Below, piece by piece: positions 42,382 through 52,076 of a stretch of DNA of 64,000 nt; the first letter of the stretch is position 1, and every line of letters starts with the position of its first letter. Under the pieces are notes generated by a model, which was given only the letters and a program-made list of their open reading frames with translations, was not told where the DNA came from and did no database searches. Made by a program: the position numbers and the translations under genes. The DNA lies in contig JAEWQJ010000043.1 of assembly GCA_023399215.1 (NCBI GenBank), positions 1 to 64,000 of the forward strand, read 5' to 3'. Source of the stretch: Methanobacteriota archaeon. GTDB lineage: Archaea; Halobacteriota; Methanosarcinia; Methanosarcinales; Methanosarcinaceae.

Positions 42382-44766
42382 ATGACAAACGAGATTCTCT
42401 TACCCGATTATCAGTTATCTGACAATCAATCAGCCCAAAAGATGCTTGAAGAATTGTCCGTCTCTCCCCTCCCTAAAAATGACCAGTTATCTGACAACCA
42501 GCCAGTGCAAAAAACCCTTGACGGGATGTCTGTCTCCCCTCTCCCCAAGGTAAGGACAACTGATGGTTTCATTCTTAACTGGGACAGGAATATAATTGTA
42601 AAACAACTCCTGAAAGAAACAAAATTAAGTGAAATCTTCTACAATAAGCCTTCAATCACAAAAGAAGAAGCCCTTGAGATTGCAAAGGACGCAGAAAAGA
42701 TCATTAAAAAGATGAATCTCAAGTTTCTCTCAGGGCCTCTTATCCGGGAAATCGTAAACAATATTCTGCTTGACAGGGGCCATGTTGAATGGAGAAATAT
42801 CATGACCAGGGTCGGGGCTTCGGTATACGATGCCTATGAAATCGATACCGGAGATGGTTTTGAAGCAAATGATAATGCAAACCAGCTGAACAACGCCGAA
42901 ACCTCACATAAAAGAAAAGCCGATAAAATGTCCAAGGAGCAAAATCTCCTTCTAATGCCAAAAGAGCTTGCCGACCTTCACCTCAACGGAGATTTCCATA
43001 TCCATGACCTCGAATATATGGGCACAAGACCTTTTTGCCAGGACTGGGATCTCCGTTATTTCTTTTACTACGGACTCATGCCTGACGGAGTAGGAACCCA
43101 ATCAAGCGTGGCAAAGCCTGCGAAGAATGCTGAGGTAGCTTTTCTTCATGCAGTAAAAGCTATGGGATCGGCTCAGACCAATTTTGCAGGTGGGCAAGGT
43201 TTTTACAATTTCCTTACTTTTATGGCTCCCTATCTGGAAGGCAAGTCCGAAACCGAGATTAAACAGCTTATGCAGATGTTCGTCTATGAAATGATGCAGA
43301 TGATGTGTGCAAGAGGCGGACAGACTGTCTTTTCATCTGTGCAGCTTTCTCCTGGAGTACCAAAGCTCTGGAGAAACATTCCGATTGTCGCCATGGGTAA
43401 GGTATGGGATGGAAAGCAGGCTCCGCTCAGAACCTACGGAGAATTTGAAAAAGAGGTTCGCCTTGGATTCAAGGCACTTATGGATGTCATGCTTGAAGGA
43501 GATGCCTGGGGCAAGCCTTTTAGCTTTCCCAAACCCGAGATTTCCATTGAGCCTGACTTTATGGAAGAAAATGCAGAATTTAATAAGGCTCACCCTGAGC
43601 TTCCTACTTATAAAGAGTTATACAGGTCGACTTTTGAGCTAGCTGCTAAATTCGGGACTCCCTATTTCGATAATCAGCTTCCAGAGTATAGGGGAGCAGG
43701 AGAAGGAATTTCATGTTATCAGTGCTGTGCATATCAGTTTTCCGCAAACCCTACAGATGATGTAGAGTTCGATGACAAACTTCATTTCAGGAATGGAAAA
43801 CACTTTTCAATGGGTTCATGGATGGTTCTGTCTTTAAACTGCCCCAGAGCCGCATATAAAGCTGAACATAATGATGAAAAACTGTTCAATGAACTCAAAA
43901 CCCTAATGAACAAGGGTGTAGAAGTTTTCAAAATAAAACGCAGATGGATGAACAGTCTTATTGAGAGAAATAGGATTCCTTTTGCTTCCCAGCGACCCAA
44001 AGATCCGAATACAGGAGAAAAAGGAGCTATAGCCGTGGATTTCGAAAGTCTCGTCTATACTATAGGAGTAGTAGGAATCAATGAAATGGTTCAATATCAC
44101 ACAGGCTACCAGATCCATGAGTCTCCTGATGCATATAAGCTTGCGATCAGAGCTATGTTTGAAATGAAAATGCACGCTCAAAAGCTGTCACAGGAAACCG
44201 GCATGGAGATTGCTCTTGCAAGAACGCCTGCAGAAACAACAGCTCAACGCTTTGCGGTATCAGACCTTCTGCATAAAGAGTATACAGAACAGGCAGAGTT
44301 CACAGCTAAAGGTGATTTGCAGGCTGCAAAAAGCGAAATGAATCAAACACATGACCTGCCAATATACTATAGCAATGGGACTCATGTTACAGTTGGTGCC
44401 GATATATCTCTGCCCGAAAGGATAAATTACGAACATACTTTCTTCCCAATAGTAGATGGTGGAAATATCCTGCATGTATGGCTTGGAGAAGGACAGCCAG
44501 ATCCAGATGGTCTTCAAGAGCTTGCAATGCATATATCAAAGAATACCCAGACAGGTTACTTTGCCTTTACAAAAGACATGACCGTATGCAAGGATGAAGG
44601 ATATGTAGCCAATGGGCTGCTGGACAAATGCCCGAAGTGTAAGTCTGAAAACGTGGAGCACCTATCAAGAATCACAGGATACCTCCAGGTGGTAGAAGGC
44701 TGGAACAAAGGCAAGCGTCAGGAACTTCTGGACAGAAAGCGATACAACACAAAGGAACTCAGGTAA
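42382..44766 (+). CDS. nrdD: Anaerobic ribonucleoside-triphosphate reductase, large subunit
   Basis: Class III enzyme that makes dNTPs from NTPs through a glycyl radical. 794 residues. An unusual N-terminus (11-56) holds a duplicated 22-residue motif QLSDNQ...SVSPLPK. An ATP cone follows (about 57-150), then the barrel with ARGGQTVFSSVQLSPG and GISCYQCCAYQFS. The C-terminus has a zinc site of four Cys (one CxxC is CPKC), then the radical Gly in the context SRITGYLQ, 30 residues before the end. The active-site composition and the redoxin neighbour fit the redoxin-dependent type. It forms an operon with nrdH and nrdG. The ATG at 42382 follows a weak ribosome site (gaagatgag). Confidence 0.95.
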   Translation: MTNEILLPDYQLSDNQSAQKMLEELSVSPLPKNDQLSDNQPVQKTLDGMSVSPLPKVRTTDGFILNWDRNIIVKQLLKETKLSEIFYNKPSITKEEALEIAKDAEKIIKKMNLKFLSGPLIREIVNNILLDRGHVEWRNIMTRVGASVYDAYEIDTGDGFEANDNANQLNNAETSHKRKADKMSKEQNLLLMPKELADLHLNGDFHIHDLEYMGTRPFCQDWDLRYFFYYGLMPDGVGTQSSVAKPAKNAEVAFLHAVKAMGSAQTNFAGGQGFYNFLTFMAPYLEGKSETEIKQLMQMFVYEMMQMMCARGGQTVFSSVQLSPGVPKLWRNIPIVAMGKVWDGKQAPLRTYGEFEKEVRLGFKALMDVMLEGDAWGKPFSFPKPEISIEPDFMEENAEFNKAHPELPTYKELYRSTFELAAKFGTPYFDNQLPEYRGAGEGISCYQCCAYQFSANPTDDVEFDDKLHFRNGKHFSMGSWMVLSLNCPRAAYKAEHNDEKLFNELKTLMNKGVEVFKIKRRWMNSLIERNRIPFASQRPKDPNTGEKGAIAVDFESLVYTIGVVGINEMVQYHTGYQIHESPDAYKLAIRAMFEMKMHAQKLSQETGMEIALARTPAETTAQRFAVSDLLHKEYTEQAEFTAKGDLQAAKSEMNQTHDLPIYYSNGTHVTVGADISLPERINYEHTFFPIVDGGNILHVWLGEGQPDPDGLQELAMHISKNTQTGYFAFTKDMTVCKDEGYVANGLLDKCPKCKSENVEHLSRITGYLQVVEGWNKGKRQELLDRKRYNTKELR
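42412..42549 (+). repeat. 72-bp tandem duplication in the start of nrdD
   Basis: Residues 11-32 and 35-56 are near copies (QLSDNQ, then QK.L, then SVSPLPK) with a 24-residue period. At the DNA level the two copies are clearly related but differ at several places. Confidence 0.85.
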
Positions 44767-44815
44767 GAGTTCCTCAATCCTTTTCTGTACATAAAAACGT
44801 AAGAAATGGTAGGCT

Positions 44816-45598
44816 ATGAAAGTAAATTACGCAGGTACGGTTTCGATCTCGACAGTAGACTGGAGAGGAAAAGCCGCAGTCACTATCTTTTTTAGGGGAT
44901 GTCCCCTTCGCTGCCCCTATTGCCAGAATCATCCTTACCTACAGGAACCAGATCCTGTAGAACTTGACTTTGTGAAGGAGCAGATTAAAAAATCAAAGCC
45001 TTTTGTGAGTGCAGTTGTATTTTCAGGAGGGGAGCCTCTTATGCAGAAAGCAATTTTGCCCCTTGCTGAATTTGCAAGGGAAATAGGACTTTCAATTGGG
45101 ATTCACACAAACGGCTACTATCCTGAAATGGCAAGTGAAATGGTTAAGCAAAAGCTGGTTGATAAATTTTTTATCGATATAAAAGCTTCCCCGGATGATC
45201 CTGAACGTTACGGAAAAGTTACGGGCTGCGGAGAATCAGAAGCTGTGAAAGAAATTCCTGAACATATTACCGCATCTGTAATGAAAACACTTGAAATCGC
45301 AGATTCCTGCGGCCTAGAACTGGAGCTTCGGACAACCTTAATCAGGAATTTTATAGGAAGCGAGGAAGAAATTGCCAGTATAGCTGCCTGGATCTCAAAA
45401 CATATGAAAAATAGAGAACTTACCTATGTACTGCAGCAGGGGATTCCGGAACATAGCTTGCAGGAAAATTTAAGAGAGCTACGGGTTCTGGAAAGGGAGG
45501 AACTATATGAACTCGGTAAAATCGCAAAAAATTTTCTGGGAAATGTGAGAATTAGAACAAGGGAAAGCGGAGATGAAGTGATCTCTGACTCTGTATGA
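44816..45598 (+). CDS. nrdG: Anaerobic ribonucleotide reductase activating protein (radical SAM)
   Basis: 260 residues. The radical SAM cluster motif CxxxCxxC reads CPLRCPYC (near residue 30), followed by the SAM-binding VVFSGGEPL and the strand LSIGIHTNGYYPE, then IDIKASPDDPERYG. It puts the glycyl radical on NrdD with reduced 4Fe-4S and SAM. It starts 49 bases after nrdD and is longer than the small bacterial NrdG (about 155 residues), as in archaea. It could also be read as a general glycyl radical activase, but the gene order supports NrdG. ATG at 44816 follows gaaatggtagg. Confidence 0.9.
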   Translation: MKVNYAGTVSISTVDWRGKAAVTIFFRGCPLRCPYCQNHPYLQEPDPVELDFVKEQIKKSKPFVSAVVFSGGEPLMQKAILPLAEFAREIGLSIGIHTNGYYPEMASEMVKQKLVDKFFIDIKASPDDPERYGKVTGCGESEAVKEIPEHITASVMKTLEIADSCGLELELRTTLIRNFIGSEEEIASIAAWISKHMKNRELTYVLQQGIPEHSLQENLRELRVLEREELYELGKIAKNFLGNVRIRTRESGDEVISDSV

Positions 45599-46058
45599 TA
45601 GAATCTGGCAGAATCCAGCACCTGATTTTGCCTGATCTAATCTGACAGTTTATTATTATTGCCTTGTTTTTTTCTCCTTGTACTTTTCTTTTTTGTCTGC
45701 ATCGCGAATAAAATGTAAACTATTTCTCCTATAGAGTCATACAGAAAAACATACTTTAAGTTCAAATGGATTTGAAGTTTACAAAAGTCTTATACATTCC
45801 TAGAGATAAAAACAAATGTGAAGCCTTTAAGAAATTTATTTGAGAAAATTTGTTTATTCACTGCTCGTGGAAAGAAGTAGAATTTTTGAGATAAATATTT
45901 CCCCAATACCGAAAATGATATTAGAGAAACTGTCGGAATTTTTGTGTGACTTTACATGTTACACAAATTAAATAAAGGAGAGGAACTCAGTGATTTTTGG
46001 TTCACAGAGTGCATTTATCTAGAAAAGAAAACAAAAATTATTTTTTTCAAAAAAGACC
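45599..46058. other. Spacer between nrdG and thiL
   Basis: No gene. A repeat pair (aatctggcagaatcc, 45601-45620) follows nrdG, then T-rich runs (45660-45690). An acacaaattaaataaagg patch near 45960 might be a promoter for thiL. Confidence 0.4.
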
Positions 46059-47081
46059 ATGAAAAACACAAAAGTATCTTCAGTTGGAGAGCGCGCTCTA
46101 ATCTCCATTTTATCTAAGATTTTCAAAGCACCTGATGGCAGGGAGAAAGGACAGGAAGGAATCCTTATAGGCGCAGGTTCGGATGACTGCGCCGTCCTTG
46201 ACCTGAAAGGCGAAGACTGCCTGGTTGTTACTACCGATATGCTGCATAGGACTACTGATTTTCCGGAAGAGATGACACCCTGGCAAATGGGATGGATGTC
46301 AGCAGCCGTAAACCTCAGTGACATTGCAGCCATGGGTGCAGAGCCCACAGGGCTCGTTATGGCAATTGGGATGCCTGCAGATACCGAAATTGCTTTTGTT
46401 GAAGCCCTTGCAAAAGGTATGCAGGCATGTGTCGAATTCTGCGGAACTACGATTATAGGAGGCGATCTTGATACCCACGAAGAACTGACAATTACAGGGA
46501 CGGCACTTGGCAGAGTGAAAAAAAGCCAGCTCCTTCTTCGGCGTGGAGCAAGACCAGGTGACCTCGTCTGTGTCACGGGTTATACAGGGTCAGCAGGAGC
46601 AGCTCTGGAAGCCCTTCAGTCTAGAAAGCCAGTGAGCGAAACCGTCCTGAATGCACTTTTTGAACCTGTCCCGCGCACGAAAGAAGCAAGGAAACTTGCC
46701 GAGTCAGGAGCAGTTACATCCATGATGGATACGAGTGACGGCCTTGCAATGTCCCTTTACGACCTTTCCAGGCAGAGTCGTGTAGGCTTCAAGATCCGGG
46801 AAAATGCCCTTCCTATCCTCAGGGAGGTTCGTGAATTTGCTTCAAACCCGGAGAAGCTGAGGGAATTTGCCCTTTACACGGGTGGAGACTTCGAACTTCT
46901 TATTACAATTGATCCACAAAAGATCAAAAAAGTACAAAATATATGTAACTTAATCGTTATAGGAGAATGTACAAAGTATGAAGCAGGTATTGTACTCGAA
47001 TCCCCAGAATGCAAGTTTATAACTATAGAGCAGAGAGGATACCAGCAGCTAAAAGCAAAAGCTGTTGATAGATCCACCTGA
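46059..47081 (+). CDS. thiL: Thiamine-monophosphate kinase ThiL
   Basis: Phosphorylates thiamine phosphate to thiamine diphosphate, the last step of cofactor synthesis. 340 residues. Recognisable are VGERALISIL, the Asp-rich metal loop GSDDCAVLDL, TTDMLHRTTDFP, the AVNLSDIAAMGAEP motif, GGDLDTHEELTITGTALG, and the late MMDTSDGLAMSL. The fold is that of the PurM/SelD group, and the motif set separates ThiL from SelD and HypE. It stands alone and sits in front of the S-layer gene. ATG at 46059, but the ribosome site is weak. Confidence 0.95.
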   Translation: MKNTKVSSVGERALISILSKIFKAPDGREKGQEGILIGAGSDDCAVLDLKGEDCLVVTTDMLHRTTDFPEEMTPWQMGWMSAAVNLSDIAAMGAEPTGLVMAIGMPADTEIAFVEALAKGMQACVEFCGTTIIGGDLDTHEELTITGTALGRVKKSQLLLRRGARPGDLVCVTGYTGSAGAALEALQSRKPVSETVLNALFEPVPRTKEARKLAESGAVTSMMDTSDGLAMSLYDLSRQSRVGFKIRENALPILREVREFASNPEKLREFALYTGGDFELLITIDPQKIKKVQNICNLIVIGECTKYEAGIVLESPECKFITIEQRGYQQLKAKAVDRST

Positions 47082-47245
47082 TTAAAAATAATTACCCCCG
47101 TGAAACAAAAGCCTGGATTAGAGAGACGAAAATTTAGGAACTCTTGATTGATAAGTCCAAAAAAACCTTACAAAAATCGAACAGATCTTAGGAGAAACGT
47201 ACTAAATTCATAATAATTTATGCACAAGGTTCAGAAGGATAGAAC

Positions 47246-50200
47246 ATGAAAAAAGCTAGTTTACAGATATTTACAGCAATTCTGGTGCTAGGTCTATTTT
47301 GCGGAGCTGCAACTGCGGCCCCGAGTATAATAGCAGCATCGCCTGGAGACAATGCAACTGTCAATAAGACAGTCGGCGAGATTCAAGATTTTAGCATTCA
47401 AACAAACGAGTCAGCAACTATTAACTGGCAGGTTGATGGAAGCAATGTTTCCCAAACATCGTCTGATGATGCAACGAATACCTCTACCCTCAATCACACG
47501 GTTAAGCAAGGTACATACGATGTCAAAGCGACTGTTCAGTCGACTGGAGAGAGTAGAACCTGGAGTGTAACCGGAGGATCGAATGTACCGGAAATCATAT
47601 CGTCTTCCCCTTCATACTCAACCGTTAACAATAATGTAGGAGAATCAAGAAAATTTAATGCAACTATTAGCCAGACTTCAAATATAACATGGTATCTTGA
47701 TGATGCCAATGTTCAGGAAAACGAGTCTGTCACTGAGTCATCATATATCAATAATTCTGCAACACAGGGCACGCATACAATTAAAATGCACGCAGAAAAC
47801 GAAAACGGCAGTGCAGAAAAATCCTGGACATGGAAAATACCAACGGCCGGAGGATTATCTGTTAATGCTGACCCCTCCGAAGGAAATGTTTCAGTCGATA
47901 AAGGAGTATCTAAAACTTTCAAGGTCAATTCCAGCACGGAAGACCAGGATATTAACGTTGAATGGCTTGTTGGTGATGAATCACAGAAAAAGGATACAAG
48001 TGTAACCTCTTCTTCATACGACTTTGAAAAAGACAGTGCAGGAAATTATACCCTCAAGGCAGTGGTAAGTGATCCTAATGGTACTTATGATTCAGCGACA
48101 AAAACATGGACTGTAAGCGTCGGGTCTACTACAGATAATTCAACTGGGAACAGGATCTGGGAACAGGGAATGCCAGAAACTTACACATGGACTGCCCAGA
48201 GTTACTCAGGTTTCTACTATGACCTTGATTCCGGAGTATCCTCAGAAGAGATGACCATTACAGGTATAGGTAGAAGCATAAAATCAGGAAACATTGAGTA
48301 CTCCACAAGTCCTACTGAGACTGATTTTGAACACAGTAAATGGGGTTCATACCAGATAATCGGGTTCATGGCAGAGAAATACTTCGCAGGCTACACTGAA
48401 AATAATTCCACAGTTGTAGGAGATGACATTAGCCCTATTTCTAATGGTGTTCTTTCCAAGATTCTCATGGACACTGACGATAAAAAATCAGCAAATGCCG
48501 GAGATTCTCTTGTTCTTGAAGAAGGATATTCCCTGAATATCGTGGAAGTGGATATCAATGGAAAATCCGTCCGGGTTCAGCTTGAAAAAGATGGTGATGT
48601 CGTAGACGAAGCATTCCTCGAATCGGGCGATGACTATGTCTATAAGACTGATCTTGGAAACTCAGAAGATGTGCCCATAATCATTGCCCATATCGGCTCG
48701 GTTTTCCAAGGAGCTGAGTCCTCTGCTGTCTTCATACAGGGTCTCTTCCAAATTTCGGACCAGTACACCGAAATCGATAATGGAGATACCTTTGGGGAAA
48801 TGAAAGTAACTTCCGTTAGCAGCAGTGAAATAAAGATGGAGAATGATGATAGCGTCGGACTTGATAAGGGAGATACAGTAGACCTTATGGGTAAAATACA
48901 GATTCAGGTAGCTGATGATAACACGCTGCGTTTTGCCCCGACCCTTGACACCTCAGAAACCGGTACATACGAGCTGCGCGGGACTGTCTATGACAAGAAA
49001 ATCAATGGTGATTCACTCCCTAGCTGGACGCCCTTTAACTTTGAAGGTTTCTATTACAACATAGATGAAGGAATTGGGACTGAAAATCTTACAGTAGGAG
49101 AGCTTGACGGCAGGACTATACCTTCAGATGAACTTGTCTACGAATCAACACCTCAGGCGGTTAATTTTGATCACAAAAAATGGGGCAACTTCACAGTTAT
49201 TGGTTTCATGGCAGACAAGTACTTTGCCGGGTATACTGATGGCTCAGTAAATGGATCTGTTGATGATGTGAGTCTTCTTTCGGATAATATTCTCTGTAAA
49301 GTCCTTACAGACAACGACGACAAAAAGTCTATGGATTCAGGTTCTGCCCTTACCCTTGAAGATGGTTATTCTTTGAATATCGTGGAAGTAGATATCAATG
49401 GAGAATCTGTCCGGGTCGAGCTTGAAAAAGATGGCAATGTAGTAGATGAGGCATTCCTCAAATCTGGCGATGACTATGTCTATAAAACTGATCTTGGAGA
49501 TGCAGAAGATGTGCCCATAATCATTGCTCATATCGGCTCGGTTTTCCAAGGATCTGAGTCCTCTGCTGTCTTCATACAGGGTCTCTTCCAGCTCTCGGAC
49601 CAGTACACCGAAATCAATAATGGAGATCCTTTTGGCGAGATGGAGGTCACCAGTGTCTCTGAAAGTGGCATTACAATGAAAAACAGTGATTCAATCGGGC
49701 TTGACAAGGATGATACCACCGAGATCATGGGTAATGTCAGTTTCAAGACTGCTAATGACAATACTCTCAGGTTCTACCCGTTTGTGGAAGTTGAAACCGG
49801 CGGCAACGGAAACGACAACAATTCACTGAAAATAAGTGTGCCTGATAAGATCTATGCTGGAAACCCGTTTAATATCGAAGTGACTGCAGGTGGAAAAGCA
49901 ATCGAAGGAACTAATGTTTCGGTTAATGAAAGTAATGTAGGCGAAACCGATGATGATGGAGTTGTTGAGTACACAGCCAAAGATGTCGGAACTTTGAAGA
50001 TAACTGCAAAAAAGGATGACTACGAAACTGCAACTAAAAACATTAACGTCAGTGCTCCGAAAGAGGAAATGACAGTCAACGTTTCACCTGAGACAGTTTA
50101 TGTCGGTGACACCCTGAACATTGAGGCTGTAAAGGCAATTGGCGGTGATCCAATTGAGGATGCAAACGTATCGATTGACGGAAACATCATTGGTAAAACA

Positions 50201-50734
50201 GATTCCAGCGGAAAAGCTACCTACAAGACAGATAAAAGCGGCACTCTTGAACTGGGCTTAACAAAAGAAGGGTTTGAAGACCAGGAAATAAATGTAAAAG
50301 TAAAAGATTTGGAAGCTATCTTCAAATACTCAAACCTGGTAATCGATCCTTTAGAGATAAGTGCAGGAAAGAATACGACAATCTCGGTTAACGTTGGAAA
50401 TACAGGCAATGCTGCAGGAAATGAAAGTGTAGAGTTGCTTATTAACGGAAACATAAGTGACTCAAAAGACGTTTCCCTGGGCATTGGGAACAATACCACT
50501 GTAACCTTTGAGCATGCAGAAGAGGAGCCAGGAACCTACAAGGTAGAAATTGGAGGAGAAACCACAACCTACACTGTAAAGGAAAAGTCTTCCTTAATGC
50601 TCTATATTCTTGGATTCATTGTTCTGTTAATAATCGGTGGAGCTGCTTATTACTTTACCAAGGGTGGCGGAGATATGGCAAAACTATCCGAACAGGCGAA
50701 GGAGTTTATTAACTCGGTGAAACCAAAGAAATAA
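47246..50734 (+). CDS. Large S-layer-type protein with two Methanosarcina tile domains
   Basis: 1162 residues. A signal peptide (1-24, cleaved at ATAAPS) is followed by three Ig-like beta modules (about 25-290) and two tandem copies of the Methanosarcina S-layer domain (DUF1608-type), near 309-585 and 590-850, with a period of 280 residues. Then come two carboxypeptidase-regulatory-like modules (about 860-1020), a CARDB-like module with VNVGNTGNAAGNES, one C-terminal membrane helix (LMLYILGFIVLLIIGGAAYYF, near 1115) and a short basic tail. There are many N-glycosylation sequons. It is built like the main S-layer proteins of Methanosarcina but longer, so it may be a minor or accessory tile. 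Anchoring is by the last helix. Confidence 0.93.
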   Translation: MKKASLQIFTAILVLGLFCGAATAAPSIIAASPGDNATVNKTVGEIQDFSIQTNESATINWQVDGSNVSQTSSDDATNTSTLNHTVKQGTYDVKATVQSTGESRTWSVTGGSNVPEIISSSPSYSTVNNNVGESRKFNATISQTSNITWYLDDANVQENESVTESSYINNSATQGTHTIKMHAENENGSAEKSWTWKIPTAGGLSVNADPSEGNVSVDKGVSKTFKVNSSTEDQDINVEWLVGDESQKKDTSVTSSSYDFEKDSAGNYTLKAVVSDPNGTYDSATKTWTVSVGSTTDNSTGNRIWEQGMPETYTWTAQSYSGFYYDLDSGVSSEEMTITGIGRSIKSGNIEYSTSPTETDFEHSKWGSYQIIGFMAEKYFAGYTENNSTVVGDDISPISNGVLSKILMDTDDKKSANAGDSLVLEEGYSLNIVEVDINGKSVRVQLEKDGDVVDEAFLESGDDYVYKTDLGNSEDVPIIIAHIGSVFQGAESSAVFIQGLFQISDQYTEIDNGDTFGEMKVTSVSSSEIKMENDDSVGLDKGDTVDLMGKIQIQVADDNTLRFAPTLDTSETGTYELRGTVYDKKINGDSLPSWTPFNFEGFYYNIDEGIGTENLTVGELDGRTIPSDELVYESTPQAVNFDHKKWGNFTVIGFMADKYFAGYTDGSVNGSVDDVSLLSDNILCKVLTDNDDKKSMDSGSALTLEDGYSLNIVEVDINGESVRVELEKDGNVVDEAFLKSGDDYVYKTDLGDAEDVPIIIAHIGSVFQGSESSAVFIQGLFQLSDQYTEINNGDPFGEMEVTSVSESGITMKNSDSIGLDKDDTTEIMGNVSFKTANDNTLRFYPFVEVETGGNGNDNNSLKISVPDKIYAGNPFNIEVTAGGKAIEGTNVSVNESNVGETDDDGVVEYTAKDVGTLKITAKKDDYETATKNINVSAPKEEMTVNVSPETVYVGDTLNIEAVKAIGGDPIEDANVSIDGNIIGKTDSSGKATYKTDKSGTLELGLTKEGFEDQEINVKVKDLEAIFKYSNLVIDPLEISAGKNTTISVNVGNTGNAAGNESVELLINGNISDSKDVSLGIGNNTTVTFEHAEEEPGTYKVEIGGETTTYTVKEKSSLMLYILGFIVLLIIGGAAYYFTKGGGDMAKLSEQAKEFINSVKPKK

Positions 50735-50783
50735 AGCGACAGGAAAACAAAAAATTCAAAGACAAAAGAGAATGTAACTTAAA

Positions 50784-50818
50784 ATTCCCGCGTTAATCCA
50801 AAACGCGGGCTTTTCCTA
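50784..50818 (+). terminator. Terminator of the S-layer gene
   Basis: CCCGCGTT (50787-50794) pairs with AACGCGGG (50802-50809) and is followed by cttttcctattttt. It lies 50 bases after the stop codon. Confidence 0.8.
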
Positions 50819-50966
50819 TTTTTAGAACAGTTCAAACCTGATTTACGTTCAGCAGTCTTTCAAGGTTTTGCTGACAGATATTCAGTATTTTATTTCAGGA
50901 AACTTTTTGTTCCACACAACGCAGCATTTATTTCTAGCGCTCTAACTTCTAGCACTCTATTCAGTT

Positions 50967-51488
50967 TTACTCCATCTTCTTGAGCGCAAGTTCGATAGCA
51001 ACTATAAGGCTGTTCTTTGGGATCATGGTTGTTACTGGAATATTGAGGATCTTTTCCACTGTAGGGCTCACTATAGGAGCGCAAACAAGGGCTTTTGCTC
51101 CATCCCTTTCGGCGCTAACGGCTGCTATTATGGCTTCTTCCATTGAGGTTGCCGAATATTCCCTGATTGTGACCAGCCTACCAGCTATCTTTTTCTTTGT
51201 TTCTACGATGTTGTCAAGCACCGTGCGAGATGCAATCACAGCGATAAAATCTCCACTATCTGTTTCTTTAATATCGCGAATAGTTTTCACTATCTGGCGA
51301 AGAGTTTTAATGTTGGGGTCCCGGTTCCCTGACAGAATCTTATAAAGAGTACTCGGGGGAATGCTTGCCTTTTTCGCGAAATCCACAGCAGTGAGGTTAA
51401 GATCCTCTTTTATTACAGTGGAAAGCGTTTTTTGAAAAACATCATCGGATTCAAATGCGGATTTGATAACTTTGTCTGCAACATTCAT
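50967..51488 (-). CDS. Archaeal transcriptional regulator, HTH plus small C-terminal domain
   Basis: 173 residues from the chosen start. Residues about 25-75 form a phage-repressor-type helix-turn-helix (LNLTAVDFAKKASIPPSTLYKILSG). The C-terminal part (about 80-170) alternates helices and strands, with IAVIASRTVLDNIV and MEEAIIAAVSAERDGAKALVCAPIVS. It resembles COG1709-type archaeal regulators; the second domain may bind a small ligand. The frame can start at TTG 51497; the ATG at 51488 has aaaaggttg upstream and is preferred. It is divergent from the ABC transporter genes with a 590-base spacer full of repeats, so it may control them; this is inference from position. Confidence 0.75.
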   Translation of the reverse strand: MNVADKVIKSAFESDDVFQKTLSTVIKEDLNLTAVDFAKKASIPPSTLYKILSGNRDPNIKTLRQIVKTIRDIKETDSGDFIAVIASRTVLDNIVETKKKIAGRLVTIREYSATSMEEAIIAAVSAERDGAKALVCAPIVSPTVEKILNIPVTTMIPKNSLIVAIELALKKME

Positions 51489-51837
51489 AAAATTCAACCT
51501 TTTGAGTCCCGTAAAGAGTTTTAAACAACGGGAAATAATCTACAGTTTATAGGAAATTTAGTCCTTAATGAGAAATATATCCAGATATATTAATACATTT
51601 GGGATATAATCAAGGCTACTTTGAGAGAGTATATATATGAAGTATAAAAAAATACGAATATATCGTTAGTTATTAGGTATTTACTTTTTATTTTTACCGG
51701 GATTCTGATCTAGAAAAATATAAATTTTCTTGTAAAAGAGTTTATGGAAAGCTGACAAAAAAGTAGAAGTCTGTTGATTTTTCAATAGGAAAGCTTGATT
51801 TCAAAAAACTGTATTTAGTAATGAAAGTTATCATTTT

Positions 51838-52046
51838 ATATGGATCATTATCAGTATATGGACTATTATCAGTACATGAATAATTGTCAGTAACATGTAT
51901 AATTATCAGTACATGAATAATTGTCAGTAACATATATAATTATCAGTATATGGACTATTGCCAGTACATGAATAATTGTCAGTATATGGACTATTATCAG
52001 TACATGAATAATTATCAGTAACATGCTAATTATCAGTAGAATAATT
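51838..52046. repeat. AT-rich tandem repeat array in front of the ABC transporter
   Basis: More than ten copies of a 16-19-base unit, such as attatcagtacatgaa or attgtcagtaacatg, follow each other over 209 bases. The spacing is irregular, and no unique spacers lie between the units, so it is not a CRISPR array. It starts in the middle of the gap between the regulator and the binding-protein gene. Confidence 0.85.
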
Positions 52047-52076
52047 ACCAGTTGTAAGGATTATTGAGGTGGAACT

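Noticed and set aside
51838..52046. Possible CRISPR array
   Set aside because: Units of 16-19 bases follow each other directly. There are no unique spacers of even length, no conserved 28-37-base repeat and no cas gene nearby.
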